64,000 bases of DNA from Biomaibacter acetigenes (GCF_003691585.1 NZ_CP033169.1:3286001-3350000); one strand, 5' to 3'. Positions 1 to 8,535 are shown, counted from the stretch's first letter. Made by a program: numbers and translations. The notes: generated from the letters alone by a model not told the origin.

Positions 1-1
1 C

Positions 2-256
2 TGGCTTGAACTGCCCCAGGGCTATTATTCCATGAACTTATACAACGAAGCTTTAAAGTATGGGCTTTTGCTAATGCCAGGAGATTTTTTCTACCCTGAT
101 CGCCGACCCTCCAATGGTTTCCGGTTAAGTTTTGCCGAAATAGCACCGGAAAACATTCGGGACGGTATCAAGCTCCTGGCTGAAACTATAGAGAAATTAT
201 TTCAGGAATATAAACTGAACCCCCTGCGAGGCAAGAATTTCAGGCCATTGCTGTAA
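2..256 (+). CDS. PLP-dependent aminotransferase, C-terminal part (runs off left edge)
   Basis: An open frame enters from the left edge and ends at a TAA at 254-256; only the last ~84 residues are present. It reads WLELPQGY, then MPGDFFYP and RLSFAEIAPENI, the pattern of the small C-terminal domain of fold-type I aminotransferases of the LysN/2-aminoadipate and MocR-like group, where an Arg in the RLSF motif binds the substrate carboxylate. The catalytic Lys region lies outside the window, so the substrate cannot be named. It converges with glnA with only an 8-bp gap. The family call is inferred from this tail alone. Confidence 0.7.
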   Translation, partial: WLELPQGYYSMNLYNEALKYGLLLMPGDFFYPDRRPSNGFRLSFAEIAPENIRDGIKLLAETIEKLFQEYKLNPLRGKNFRPLL

Positions 257-264
257 TAAAATCC

Positions 265-1599
265 CTAGAATATTCCCAGATACTGGTCAAGTTCCCACTT
301 ATGCACCTGAATCCTGTAAATATCCCATTCGATGAGCTTGGCCTTCACGAAGTGCTCGTACACATGGGGTCCCAGGGCTTCCTTGATGACCTCATCCTGA
401 GACAGGTAATCCAGGGCTTCCTTCAGGCTGCCCGGCAGCATCTCAATACCTGCCTCCAGCCTTTCCACCGGTGTCATGTCATAAATGTTGTTGAAGGTCT
501 GGGGGCCGGGATCCATCTTATTCTTGATGCCGTCGAGACCGGCTTTGAGGATGACCGCCAGGGCAAGATAGGGGTTCGCCGATGGGTCCGGACTGCGAAG
601 CTCGATGCGGCTGGCATTGCCCCGGGCAGCCGGAACCCTCACCAGAGCGCTGCGGTTTTTGCCTGACCAGGATATATACACCGGAGCCTCATAGCCGGGG
701 ACCAGGCGCTTGTAAGAATTTATGGTGGGATTTGTTATGGCAGTAAATCCTTTGGCATGATGCAGTATTCCACCGATAAAATATTTTGCTACCTGTGACA
801 GGCCCGTTTCTTTATCGTTTTCATCATAAAAGGCATTGATGCCATCTTTGAAAAGAGAAAGGTGTACATGCATGCCCGAACCATTTTCCCCAAAAATGGG
901 CTTTGGCATAAAAGTGGCATAAAGCCCGTGCTCCGCGGCAATGGCCTTTGTAACAAATTTAAATGTAACGATATTGTCGGCGGTCCTTATGGCCCGGGTA
1001 TATTTAAAATCTATCTCATGCTGTCCGGGGGCCACCTCGTGATGGGATGTTTCCACATCAAAACCCATTTCCTGCAGAGCCAGCACTATATCCCTCCTGG
1101 CGTTTTCCCCCAGGTCTACCGGAGAAAGGTCGAAATAGCTGCCTTTGTCGTTGGTCTTCACCGTCGGATTGCCTTCTTCATCAGTCTGAAAAAGGAAAAA
1201 CTCCGGCTCCGGCCCGGCATGCAGCTCATACCCCATCTGGCGGGCTTCTTCTACCACTTTTTTGAGAATGCCCCGGGGACAACCTTCAAAGGGCTCGTTG
1301 TTGGAATCATAGATGTCGCACATGAGCCTGGCCTCAGCGCCTTTCCTGGGCTTCCAGGGCAGGATAGTAAAGGTGTCATAATCGGGCCTCAAATACATGT
1401 CCGATTCCTGAATCCTGGTAAAACCTTCTATGGATGAGCCGTCAAACATTATCTTGCCATCCAGGGCGTCTTCCAGCTGATCCACCGTTATGGTGACATT
1501 TTTGATTATTCCCAGAATATCGGTAAACTGCAGTCTGATGAATTTTACATCCAGTTCCTGAGCCTTTTGAAGAATATCGCTTTTAGTATACCTTGGCAT
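265..1599 (-). CDS. glnA: Glutamine synthetase type I-alpha (copy 1)
   Basis: Catalyses ATP-dependent ligation of ammonia to glutamate in the cytoplasm. The 444-residue length, the FDGSSIEGF motif, FMPKP and NGSGMHVH metal/ATP-site motifs and the [14 protein letters not shown] region are typical of dodecameric GSI. No adenylylation-type extension is apparent, and an Arg precedes the IQESDM motif, as in the feedback-inhibited GSI-alpha class of Firmicutes. The start is ATG at 1599, preceded by GGGAGGGG; the frame extends upstream but without a ribosome site. It is a close paralogue of the next gene and lies downstream of it on the same strand, behind a structured leader and an intrinsic terminator at 1711-1735. 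Confidence 0.96.
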   Translation of the reverse strand: MPRYTKSDILQKAQELDVKFIRLQFTDILGIIKNVTITVDQLEDALDGKIMFDGSSIEGFTRIQESDMYLRPDYDTFTILPWKPRKGAEARLMCDIYDSNNEPFEGCPRGILKKVVEEARQMGYELHAGPEPEFFLFQTDEEGNPTVKTNDKGSYFDLSPVDLGENARRDIVLALQEMGFDVETSHHEVAPGQHEIDFKYTRAIRTADNIVTFKFVTKAIAAEHGLYATFMPKPIFGENGSGMHVHLSLFKDGINAFYDENDKETGLSQVAKYFIGGILHHAKGFTAITNPTINSYKRLVPGYEAPVYISWSGKNRSALVRVPAARGNASRIELRSPDPSANPYLALAVILKAGLDGIKNKMDPGPQTFNNIYDMTPVERLEAGIEMLPGSLKEALDYLSQDEVIKEALGPHVYEHFVKAKLIEWDIYRIQVHKWELDQYLGIF

Positions 1600-1710
1600 T
1601 TTACCCCTCCCAAAACATTTCTTAAATAGTATCTCCAAATAAATCTGTACAACCACGTATTATAATATAACATTTTTAATAGGAGCAGTCCAGTCAATGT
1701 AAGGTTTGAT

Positions 1711-1735
1711 AAAAAAGGAGCGGGGGTGCCGCTCC
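1711..1735 (-). terminator. Intrinsic terminator or attenuator between the glnA copies
   Basis: Read on the minus strand, GGAGCGG (1735-1729) and CCGCTCC (1723-1717) form a 7-bp GC-rich stem with a 5-nt loop, followed directly by a run of six or seven T. It sits about 110 nt before the glnA1 start, so it either ends glnA2 transcripts or acts as an attenuator for glnA1. Confidence 0.75.
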
Positions 1736-1748
1736 AGCTTGTAAACAA

Positions 1749-1851
1749 AGCCCGCATGATATTTGCTACGGACACGCTCGCACGCCGTTTGCGGCAGCAG
1801 AGCTGCCGACGGCTGGGCGAAACTAGTCCCGCTCCATAATACATGCGGGCT
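1749..1851 (-). ncRNA. Long imperfect hairpin in the glnA1 leader (candidate regulatory RNA)
   Basis: A perfect 10-bp stem joins 1749-1758 (AGCCCGCATG on plus) to 1842-1851. Inside are further pairings: 1770-1773 with 1826-1829, 1778-1781 with 1817-1820, 1784-1788 with 1809-1813, and 1792-1797 with 1803-1808. On the minus strand the sequence GGAGCGGG at 1835-1828 duplicates the 5' arm of the terminator immediately downstream and could compete for its 3' arm. I do not recognise a known riboswitch class. A second hairpin (GAAGCGG / CCGCTTC, 1870-1888) and a third (GTGCCGGGT / ACCCGGCAC, 1912-1940) precede it. Confidence 0.45.
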
Positions 1852-1968
1852 AAAGTTTTTCAAAGGTTTGAAGCGGGGACACCGCTTCATATATTAGAGG
1901 GAGTTTAAGGGTGCCGGGTCCGCTCTCAGAACCCGGCACATCTATGTTAATAGGGAGGTGTTAGCTTT

Positions 1969-3297
1969 TTAGTATACCTCTGCGTATTCATCCAGTTCCC
2001 AGGTATGCACTTTTGTCCTGTAAGTATCCCATTCCAGTTTCTTGGCTGCCACAAAGTGCTCATATACATGTGTTCCGAGGGCTTTCTTGATAACTTCGTC
2101 CTGTTCCAGAAGTTCCAGGGCTTCCTTGAGGCTACCGGGGAGACTCTTGATACCGGCCTTTTCTCTCTCCTCATCGGTCATGTGATAAATGTTGTTATAC
2201 ACCTGGTGGCCGGGATCGATCTTGTTCTTTATGCCGTCAAGACCTGCCGCCAGGATGACTGCCAGGGCAAGATAGGGGTTAGCTGAGGGGTCCGGGCTGC
2301 GGAGTTCGATGCGGGTCTTTACTCCTCCTGCCGCCGGAACTCTCACAAGAGCACTCCTGTTCTTGGCCGACCAGCATATATACACCGGAGCCTCATAGCC
2401 CGGCACCAGCCTCTTGTAGGAGTTTACCAGGGGATTGGTAATGGCTGTAAAGCCGGGGGCATGTTTTAAAATACCGCCCACATAATATCTTGCTATTTCA
2501 CTCAGACCGGCCTCACCATTTTCATCCGCAAAGGCGTTTTTACCGTCGGTAAAGAGGGATTGGTGTATGTGCATGCCCGAGCCATTGATGCCGAATACGG
2601 GCTTTGGCATAAAGGTGGCATGCAGGCCATGCTGTTTTGCTATTATTTTGGTGACAAAGCGGAATGTGGCTATGTTGTCTGCGGTCTTTAACGCGTCAGA
2701 ATACTTGAAGTCAATTTCATGCTGGCCGGGAGCCACCTCATGGTGGGCCGCTTCTACTTCAAAGCCCATTTCTTCCAGGGTAAGCACTATGTCCCTGCGG
2801 GCGTTTTCTCCCAAATCTATGGGTGATAGGTCAAAATAGCCGCCTTTGTCATGAGTCTCGATGGTGGGTTTTCCCTTTTCATCGGTGAGAAACATGAAGA
2901 ATTCCGGCTCCGGCCCGGCATACATGGTATATCCCATGGCTTTGGCCTCTTCTATGACATTTTTTAAAATTTGGCGGGGGCTCCCCTGAAAGGGAGTGCC
3001 GTCGGGATTATAAATGTCACAAATCAACCTTGCTTCAGCACCGTCCCTGGGCTTCCATGGGAAGATCGCAAAAGAATCCAGATCAGGTTTTAGATACATA
3101 TCCGATTCCTGAATCCTGGTGAAACCTTCAATAGAAGAACCGTCGAACATAAGCTTCCCGTCCAGCACATCCTCCAGCTGGCTTATGGGAATGGCCACAT
3201 TTTTCACCACTCCGAAAATATCCACGAACTGAAGCCTGATAAATTTTACCTTGAGATCCCTGGTAAGACTTATGATGTCATCTTTTGTGTAACCCAT
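1969..3297 (-). CDS. glnA: Glutamine synthetase type I-alpha (copy 2)
   Basis: A second 442-residue GSI, clearly paralogous to copy 1 along its whole length with the same [15 protein letters not shown] and [12 protein letters not shown] motifs. The ATG at 3297 has GGAGGG a few bases upstream. It is divergent from the GlnR-like regulator, with a good promoter at 3334-3362 in the 169-bp intergenic region. The two copies are separated by 369 bp of structured DNA. Both retain the visible catalytic motifs, so redundancy, differential regulation or a different substrate range for one copy are all possible; the sequence does not decide. Confidence 0.96.
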   Translation of the reverse strand: MGYTKDDIISLTRDLKVKFIRLQFVDIFGVVKNVAIPISQLEDVLDGKLMFDGSSIEGFTRIQESDMYLKPDLDSFAIFPWKPRDGAEARLICDIYNPDGTPFQGSPRQILKNVIEEAKAMGYTMYAGPEPEFFMFLTDEKGKPTIETHDKGGYFDLSPIDLGENARRDIVLTLEEMGFEVEAAHHEVAPGQHEIDFKYSDALKTADNIATFRFVTKIIAKQHGLHATFMPKPVFGINGSGMHIHQSLFTDGKNAFADENGEAGLSEIARYYVGGILKHAPGFTAITNPLVNSYKRLVPGYEAPVYICWSAKNRSALVRVPAAGGVKTRIELRSPDPSANPYLALAVILAAGLDGIKNKIDPGHQVYNNIYHMTDEEREKAGIKSLPGSLKEALELLEQDEVIKKALGTHVYEHFVAAKKLEWDTYRTKVHTWELDEYAEVY

Positions 3298-3333
3298 TTT
3301 TCTCCCTCCGTAAGTTGTAAAATTTATATTAGA

Positions 3334-3362
3334 ATAATAACAGTAAATCTTTCAAACGTCAA
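3334..3362 (-). promoter_or_regulatory. Sigma-A type promoter for glnA copy 2
   Basis: On the minus strand TTGACG (3362-3357) and TATTAT (3339-3334) are separated by 17 bp, and lie about 40 bp before the glnA start. A GlnR box is expected here from the family but I could not identify a convincing TGTNA-N7-TNACA match. Confidence 0.65.
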
Positions 3363-3409
3363 CAAAATGTCAGGTTTTTTTATATAAAAGAATAAATCCT
3401 TACATATTA

Positions 3410-3438
3410 TTGACACTAGCCCATTAATATGTTAGTAT
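3410..3438 (+). promoter_or_regulatory. Sigma-A type promoter for the GlnR-like regulator
   Basis: TTGACA at 3410-3415, a 17-bp spacer and TAGTAT at 3433-3438. The ribosome site AGGAGG follows at 3453-3458, so the leader is short. Confidence 0.65.
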
Positions 3439-3466
3439 ATTGTTAATATTTTAGGAGGTGGTTGTA

Positions 3467-3823
3467 ATGGCCGTTTATCCTTCTTTAAAAGGTATCTATC
3501 CCATCGGGATAGTGGAAGAAAAAACGGGACTTACCAGCCGTCAGATCCGGTATTATGAAAATATGGGTTTGATATCTCCCATCAGGACCCAGGGAAAACA
3601 GAGAAGATACACCGAAAAGGATGTCATCAGGCTTTCCAGAATCAAATACTTAAAAGATAACGGTTTTGACCTGAAATCCATCAGGGAAAAAATAGAACTT
3701 CTCGAAAAGAGCACGAAGGACCTGGACTTAATGATAAACTCAGGAGCCGTTCAGGGAAGGTTAACCTCCCTCTATCCGGTGTCTAATCGTGCGGTGCTGA
3801 TGAAACTTCTGGAAAAAAATTAA
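3467..3823 (+). CDS. glnR: MerR-family GlnR-like nitrogen regulator
   Basis: A 118-residue DNA-binding protein with an N-terminal winged helix-turn-helix of the MerR type: LTSRQIRYYENMGLI is the recognition segment, followed by RRYTEKDV and a short dimerisation helix. GlnR/TnrA proteins repress glutamine synthetase genes and are activated by feedback-inhibited GS. Divergent placement next to glnA supports this role. The start at ATG 3467 is set by AGGAGG at 3453-3458 with 8-nt spacing; an upstream in-frame GTG overlaps the ribosome site. The C-terminal tail (SLYPVSNRA) resembles GlnR rather than TnrA. The gene ends in a terminator. Confidence 0.85.
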   Translation: MAVYPSLKGIYPIGIVEEKTGLTSRQIRYYENMGLISPIRTQGKQRRYTEKDVIRLSRIKYLKDNGFDLKSIREKIELLEKSTKDLDLMINSGAVQGRLTSLYPVSNRAVLMKLLEKN

Positions 3824-3852
3824 TCCTTGCGTAAAGCAAGGATCTTTTTTTA
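3823..3852. terminator. Bidirectional intrinsic terminator
   Basis: ATCCTTGC and GCAAGGAT form an 8-bp stem around a 5-nt loop. A T-run follows on the plus strand (for glnR) and another on the minus strand (for the gntR gene), so it serves two convergent genes. Confidence 0.85.
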
Positions 3853-4524
3853 TTAGAAAACCTTGTGGCTTTCCAGATAGGGGCACAAATTGGTGCGCGC
3901 CCTGTCTACATGGCTCACCATGGCTTTTTCCGCAGCATCAGGGTCGTGGGATGCCAGGGCATTATATATATTGCGGTGTTCTTCCAGAGAAACCGGTGCT
4001 CTGCCGGTGGACTTTATGGATACGAGTCTTGCCCTTTGAATAAAGTGATGGAAATTGGTCAGCACCGATTCCAGGGGTCTGCTGTCACATGCTCTGAAGA
4101 TGATGTCGTGAAACTGCGTGTCCAGGTCGGAAACTTTGTCTATTTCACCTTTTTCTGTATAAAATTCCATGAGGTCCAGCACATCTTTCATTTCCTTCAA
4201 CTGTTCATCGGTTATCTTCTCCGCCGCCCACCTGGCCGCCAGGCCTTCAATCATTTTTCTTATGGTGTATATGTCTTCCACATCCTGCTCCGTAACCCCT
4301 TCCACCACAACGCCTTTGTTGGGGATGCTCGAAACAAGGCCCTCCAGTTCCAGCTGACGTATGGCTTCCCTTACCGGGGTGCGGCTTACCCCCAGTTCCT
4401 TGGCTACCTTCAACTCTATCAAGCTCTCGCCGGGTTTGTACACACCGTTTAAAATGGCGTTTTTGAGCTGGTGGTATATCTTTGTCCTGAGCGAGTATCC
4501 GGCATCCTGTAAGTCGGATAACAT
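3853..4524 (-). CDS. GntR family transcriptional regulator, FCD (FadR) type
   Basis: A 223-residue repressor-like protein. Residues ~10-75 form the GntR winged helix (YKPGESL, LGVSRTPVREAIRQLELEGL), and residues ~85-215 the all-helical FCD ligand domain, with the Asp and His residues (DLDTQFHDII, EEHRNIYNAL, SHVDRA) that bind a metal and usually a carboxylate ligand. The start ATG at 4524 follows GGGAGG. The ligand is not visible from sequence. A near-palindromic site upstream (4612-4626) recurs in front of icd, so control of tricarboxylate metabolism is a reasonable inference. Confidence 0.88.
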   Translation of the reverse strand: MLSDLQDAGYSLRTKIYHQLKNAILNGVYKPGESLIELKVAKELGVSRTPVREAIRQLELEGLVSSIPNKGVVVEGVTEQDVEDIYTIRKMIEGLAARWAAEKITDEQLKEMKDVLDLMEFYTEKGEIDKVSDLDTQFHDIIFRACDSRPLESVLTNFHHFIQRARLVSIKSTGRAPVSLEEHRNIYNALASHDPDAAEKAMVSHVDRARTNLCPYLESHKVF

Positions 4525-4608
4525 ATGTTAAAACCTCCCTATTTAATAACAAGCCTCTCTTTATTTCTAATATTATTTTACTATATGTTTTAAATTTTTG
4601 AAAGGGAG

Positions 4609-5583
4609 TTATGTATAAATGTATACTTTTTGTAATATATTGATTACTTTAAAGCGAATTGGACTATCCGGGAAAGTCATTAAAATACGCAGGGATTTCT
4701 CCAGATAAGTATTGCACAGTAGAATGGAGCGACTGACAGCGCTGGATTTTATGCATTTGTCATATAAAGATTTTACCTGTTCCTGGGAAACAACCGAATT
4801 AGCAAATCCATGCCTGTTTTCTTTCAAATACAGGACCATAGGCAGGGTGAATATGCCCTGGTGGAGATCACTGGTAGGTTTTTTTAACACATGTTCATTT
4901 TTAAGAAAATCCAGAATGTCATCTCTTATCTGATATGCCTTCCCGAAATATTCCCCGAACTTCACCAAAGCTTTTACTTCTTTTTCCGCGAGTTTTGCCA
5001 CCTGGGCTCCGGCAAAACAGCTGAAAGCTGTAAGCGATGCGGTTTTACGGGCTATTCTTGCCAAATAGTCCTTTAAACTTATGCCGGTGTCAAAGGCTTC
5101 CTTTTTCTGCTTTACTTCTCCTTCCACCATCCTGGCGATAACCGAAAGCGCCTGCTCCAGAATCGACATGTCGGAGATTTTTGACATAAGACTCAGAGCG
5201 CGGGAATAAAAATAGTCACCCAGCAAAAGCGCCATATCGCTGCCATAAATTTCATTTATGGTGGGCTTGCCGCGCCTCATTTCTGCCCTATCGATGATGT
5301 CATCATGGACCAGGGCCGACATGTGCAGCATTTCCACACCGGCCGCCGTAAAATACAACTCTTCAAGATTCAATTTTGGGGACCCCTTACATATGAGGCC
5401 GCAGGCGAGGGTCAGGGTCGGCCTCAAGAGCTTTCCCTGGCTGCCTGCAAAATATAAGGCCATTTCTTTAAGGGTTTTCTCCCCGGTATCAATACTTTCG
5501 CGGATTATGGATTTGACATACTGAAGCATGGACTCAAGATCTGTTTCTGGTGGGGAAAGAGCCAGATTTTCATTCACAGTCAA
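4609..5583 (-). CDS. Trans-isoprenyl diphosphate synthase (heptaprenyl/polyprenyl type)
   Basis: Elongates allylic diphosphates with isopentenyl diphosphate to make a long prenyl chain, normally for quinones. The first Asp-rich motif is HDDIID, with RRGKPT after it, and the second is DDILDF. Small or hydrophobic residues before the first motif (MLHMSALV) favour a long-chain product. Frame analysis allows an ATG at 5628, but GAAAGGAAGG at 5591-5600 directs a TTG start at 5583 (324 residues). It follows the UbiA gene in the same operon, so the chain probably feeds that prenyltransferase. The product length is inferred. Confidence 0.85.
   Translation of the reverse strand: MTVNENLALSPPETDLESMLQYVKSIIRESIDTGEKTLKEMALYFAGSQGKLLRPTLTLACGLICKGSPKLNLEELYFTAAGVEMLHMSALVHDDIIDRAEMRRGKPTINEIYGSDMALLLGDYFYSRALSLMSKISDMSILEQALSVIARMVEGEVKQKKEAFDTGISLKDYLARIARKTASLTAFSCFAGAQVAKLAEKEVKALVKFGEYFGKAYQIRDDILDFLKNEHVLKKPTSDLHQGIFTLPMVLYLKENRHGFANSVVSQEQVKSLYDKCIKSSAVSRSILLCNTYLEKSLRILMTFPDSPIRFKVINILQKVYIYT
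4612..4626. promoter_or_regulatory. Candidate operator of the FCD-GntR regulator (autoregulation)
   Basis: TGTATAAATGTATAC lies ~90 bp upstream of the gntR start and overlaps the end of the polyprenyl synthase gene. It contains the TGTATAC core seen in several GntR-family operators and matches a site upstream of icd at 14 of 15 positions. Confidence 0.45.
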
Positions 5584-5668
5584 ATTATACCTTCCTTTCA
5601 GCAAATTTCGTATTACCGCCGGTTGCATGCCGCTTTAGCATAAGCCGGAAGCTCCGGCATCTGCTATG

Positions 5669-6595
5669 TTACAGTGTTATATAAATCATAAAGACCATAC
5701 TGTTTATTATTATCAGTACCGTTGTAAAAAGCTGCTTCCTGGTTACATCCATTACATCCTGACTCTTTGTGGAAGCTGCCGCAAGAATGCCCAGGATTGC
5801 AACAAAAGCCATCCCCAGGAATACCGGATGTATATAGTAGTATCCCGCTATGCTCAAAACCAGTGCCAGAACAAAGTACATGACTGATGGCATCATGGCA
5901 TACCGCGGGCCCCATCTTAAATAAAAATAAGCAGGGGTAGTGAGCTTCACCGGTGCCGCCGACAGATCTGCGCTTATGTCAGGTACATGGTGCTGCATGA
6001 GCCATCCCAACACCAGTGTGCTCTGCACCACTCCCGCAAAAAATGGGAAAATATCAAATCCGCCTGTCAAGACAAAGTATGATGCCGTCGAGAGTACCGT
6101 TCCGGAAAGCCACAGGCATATCCACTCGCCCAGGAAGGGCCTGTAAGCCAGGCGAAGCGGAGGACAGGTATAAACCCAGGCCGCAAAAATACCGAAGGCA
6201 AGGGCGGCCAGCACCAAAGGACCCCTGATGTGGTAAAAATATGTGCCTATCCCGAGAGAAAATATAAAAGCCGCCATGGCGATCTCACCTAGTTCGAGCC
6301 GATTCAAAAGTCCATATTTTATGACTTTTGAGCCCCCCGAAAGGATGCCGCGTGATACCCTATCGGTGCCCGAGCGCCAATCCTCCATATCATTTAAAGA
6401 ATGGGCGAGAAAACTGTTCATTGTTAGAGCCCCTGCCGCCAGGATCAATGCAGGTTTTAAAATAGCCGGCCCGGCCTTTTGCCACGCATAAGAAATATTT
6501 ATGAGCACGATACTTCCACTGAAGGTCAGGACAGGCATGAACCGCATCAAGGTCCAGAGACCCAGAATCTTCCTTTGTATTACAATATTTTTCAT
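5669..6595 (-). CDS. UbiA-family membrane prenyltransferase
   Basis: A 308-residue integral membrane protein with about eight or nine hydrophobic segments. The first Asp motif is NDMEDWRSGTDR (residues ~65-77), which binds the prenyl diphosphate through magnesium. The second, DISADL, sits near residue 200 and is only partly canonical. Family members attach a polyprenyl chain to an aromatic ring, as in MenA and UbiA. No menaquinone head-group genes are in the window, so the acceptor is unknown. The ATG at 6595 follows AAGGAG. It is followed on the same strand by the polyprenyl synthase, 85 bp away. Confidence 0.85.
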   Translation of the reverse strand: MKNIVIQRKILGLWTLMRFMPVLTFSGSIVLINISYAWQKAGPAILKPALILAAGALTMNSFLAHSLNDMEDWRSGTDRVSRGILSGGSKVIKYGLLNRLELGEIAMAAFIFSLGIGTYFYHIRGPLVLAALAFGIFAAWVYTCPPLRLAYRPFLGEWICLWLSGTVLSTASYFVLTGGFDIFPFFAGVVQSTLVLGWLMQHHVPDISADLSAAPVKLTTPAYFYLRWGPRYAMMPSVMYFVLALVLSIAGYYYIHPVFLGMAFVAILGILAAASTKSQDVMDVTRKQLFTTVLIIINSMVFMIYITL

Positions 6596-6685
6596 AAAAC
6601 TCCTTCTTTATACTTATTCTCCTATTGCTACCGTAAAAAACATTAAATTCCACCGCTTATTATTTCCATTCATATCCTGGAATAT

Positions 6686-6716
6686 TAAAAAATCCTCTTA
6701 CAGATGTAAGAGGATT
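6686..6716 (-). terminator. Intrinsic terminator after the ferritin-like gene
   Basis: A 12-bp stem (AATCCTCTTACA with its complement, 2-nt loop) is followed by six T on the minus strand, just past the stop codon at 6726. It separates the ferritin-like gene from ubiA. Confidence 0.85.
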
Positions 6717-6725
6717 GCCGAAATA

Positions 6726-7217
6726 TCATTTATTTTTACAATACTTTTCATAGACGCCGGTGAAAAGCTTAATATGGTATTCTTCATCCATGATGATGCG
6801 CTTTATGACCTCTTTGACAAAAGGATCATCTATATAAGTAAGATGTAACCTGTACTGCCTTATGGCGGCATATTCGGCATCAATATCCAGAGTTATCTGC
6901 TGGCACATGTTCCGGCCGTATTTTACGAATCCGGCATTCCAGTAGTTTGATTCTACCTCATACCTGGGATCTCCCCCAAGCTTTTTTATCAGAGTTCCCA
7001 GCATGTGCAGGTGGTGCATTTCAACCCTTGCAATGCACATCATAAGGTCCGACACTTCTTTGTTGCCTATATCCAGGTTGTGATACACATACTGTGTGAT
7101 GGCGGTCATCTCGCTGACCGTACCAGCATAATCCCTGGCAAGGATCTTTGCATAGGTAAGATTCCTCTCGGCCACTTCCATCGGCGGGTAAGGCTCCGGC
7201 CTCCTGCAGCTTTCCAT
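6726..7217 (-). CDS. Ferritin-like diiron protein (rubrerythrin/CotJC-type)
   Basis: A 163-residue, probably four-helix-bundle protein. Metal ligands typical of the superfamily are visible: Glu in SEMTAITQY, ExxH in IARVEMHHLHML, Glu in LDIDAEYAAI, and ExxH in IIMDEEYHIKLF. This fits the ferritin-like clan related to manganese catalase and rubrerythrin, which handles peroxide or iron in anaerobes. No rubredoxin Cys pairs are present. The ATG at 7217 follows GGGGGA. Three hydrophilic Cys (residues 4, 104 and 160) are of unknown role. Monocistronic with its own terminator. Confidence 0.78.
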   Translation of the reverse strand: MESCRRPEPYPPMEVAERNLTYAKILARDYAGTVSEMTAITQYVYHNLDIGNKEVSDLMMCIARVEMHHLHMLGTLIKKLGGDPRYEVESNYWNAGFVKYGRNMCQQITLDIDAEYAAIRQYRLHLTYIDDPFVKEVIKRIIMDEEYHIKLFTGVYEKYCKNK

Positions 7218-7303
7218 ACCACTTCCCCCTTAAAGCCTTTTTTATATTAGAAAATTATATGATATCATCATAAACTTTATGAAGGGGAAGGAAATAAATT
7301 AAT

Positions 7304-7819
7304 TTACTGTTCCTCTACATAAACCCCCAGGATCTCCCCGTAATAGAGCACGTGAAAATCCCCGTTTTTATAGGACATGTCTATTATTTCTTCTGGTAGT
7401 TTTTCCGGGTCGAGGGGCTGTTTGTAAAGGATCCTGCACTCCACATGGATGTCGCAGCCTTCGATGACGGGTGTGTCCACTTTCTGCCCGGGCTTTGCCG
7501 TAAGGTTGCACTCCTTGAATTTATCGTGGTCCCGGCCGGATTTTGATCCACAAAATGCCAGGGCCTCTTTGAACTTGCCGTTTAACGGAACGCTCACCGT
7601 AAAAGTGTCGGCTTTTTCAATAAGTTCATATGTATATCGGGAGTATCTCACCATCACCATGAATACAGGTTTGTTCCACATGCGGCCGAACGTGCCCCAG
7701 CCTATGGTCATGGTATTGAGCTTATCCTGTGCCTTTACGGTGAGGAAAGCCCCTTTAGGAATTTGCTCCAGTATGTCATCAGCCACTTCTCCTATGCGCA
7801 CCTGCTTTAATCCGTCCAT
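7304..7819 (-). CDS. Flavin reductase-like, FMN-binding split-barrel protein
   Basis: A 171-residue cytoplasmic protein with the flavin reductase domain signature: GAFLTVKAQDKLNTMTIGWG (FMN phosphate binding), VMVRYSRYTYELI and FTVSVPL. Proteins of this family reduce FMN with NAD(P)H or act as small flavoproteins, and in clostridia often stand alone. The ATG at 7819 follows GGAGGG. No partner oxygenase is nearby, consistent with an anaerobe. The electron partner is unknown. Confidence 0.85.
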   Translation of the reverse strand: MDGLKQVRIGEVADDILEQIPKGAFLTVKAQDKLNTMTIGWGTFGRMWNKPVFMVMVRYSRYTYELIEKADTFTVSVPLNGKFKEALAFCGSKSGRDHDKFKECNLTAKPGQKVDTPVIEGCDIHVECRILYKQPLDPEKLPEEIIDMSYKNGDFHVLYYGEILGVYVEEQ

Positions 7820-8138
7820 TTAAAAATCCCTCCATAATTGTATATTATCATAAAATAATTTGATTCCCATTTTTTGTGCCTTATTTATGAGTAATAGTGT
7901 ATCTTGGAGTCACGGCATCGTAATCGCCGCATCCCTTCCATAACCAAAGTATAGCAAAAATAAAAATAAAAAGAAAGACGCAGCGGCAACTTCGCTTTAT
8001 GGTGCTTCCGGCCTTCACTTGTCACCTACGTTAACTTTCCATTCCTGAATCATATAATATATTGAAAAAATTAATTAAGCAAAACGTCGTTGCCGCTTTT
8101 TAGCGTAAAGCCGAAGTTTTGCAAAGGAGGTGCCTTTT
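7820..8138. other. Intergenic region with inverted repeats
   Basis: No coding frame with a ribosome site is seen. GCGGCAAC near 7981 recurs inverted as GTTGCCGC near 8089, and GCAAAAC (8079-8085) pairs with GTTTTGC (8116-8122) directly before the AAAGGAGG of the next gene. The hairpin may influence translation of the small membrane protein. The function is not known. Confidence 0.4.
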
Positions 8139-8405
8139 GTGCAAAAAAACGAATTGAAGTCGCTGCTGACTTTCGGTAATTACTTTCTCGGCGTCTTGAT
8201 TTTTATTTTTTCACTCGGTTTTTTTATTAAAAATAAAGCCCTGGCTCCGTTATTCATCAGTGCCGCCATCATCATCGTGGGACCCGTCGAAAACACCCTT
8301 ATGAAAAATGTATCACCGCAAGACCGATGGATAGTAGACCAGCTCACCAGCATTGGCATGCTCATTTTTCTACTGTTGGCCGAGCTCCAGTGCCAAAAAA
8401 GATAA
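8139..8405 (+). CDS. Small hypothetical membrane protein
   Basis: An 88-residue protein with three likely membrane helices (around LLTFGNYFLGVLIFIF, APLFISAAIIIVG and LTSIGMLIFLLLAEL) and a short charged end. The GTG at 8139 is chosen because AAAGGAGG at 8123-8130 lies 8 nt upstream; an earlier in-frame GTG at 8130 overlaps that site. I do not recognise the family. It is a plus-strand gene among minus-strand neighbours and is preceded by a stem (8079-8122). Confidence 0.6.
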   Translation: MQKNELKSLLTFGNYFLGVLIFIFSLGFFIKNKALAPLFISAAIIIVGPVENTLMKNVSPQDRWIVDQLTSIGMLIFLLLAELQCQKR

Positions 8406-8535
8406 ATGGCCAGGCGCGGAAATTTCTCCTTTAGCCATGCCCGTTTAAGGTGCAAATTTTTCTGCCGTTAATCGGGTTGAAGGCTTCGTACGGCTTCTTG
8501 CGCCCGTGTCGAGCTTTTTTCATCATATTTTTCTG

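Noticed and set aside
1900-1945. GTGCCGGGT/ACCCGGCAC stem as the terminator of glnA2
   Set aside because: No T-run follows on the minus strand; the real terminator is the one at 1711-1735, so this stem is listed only as part of the leader.
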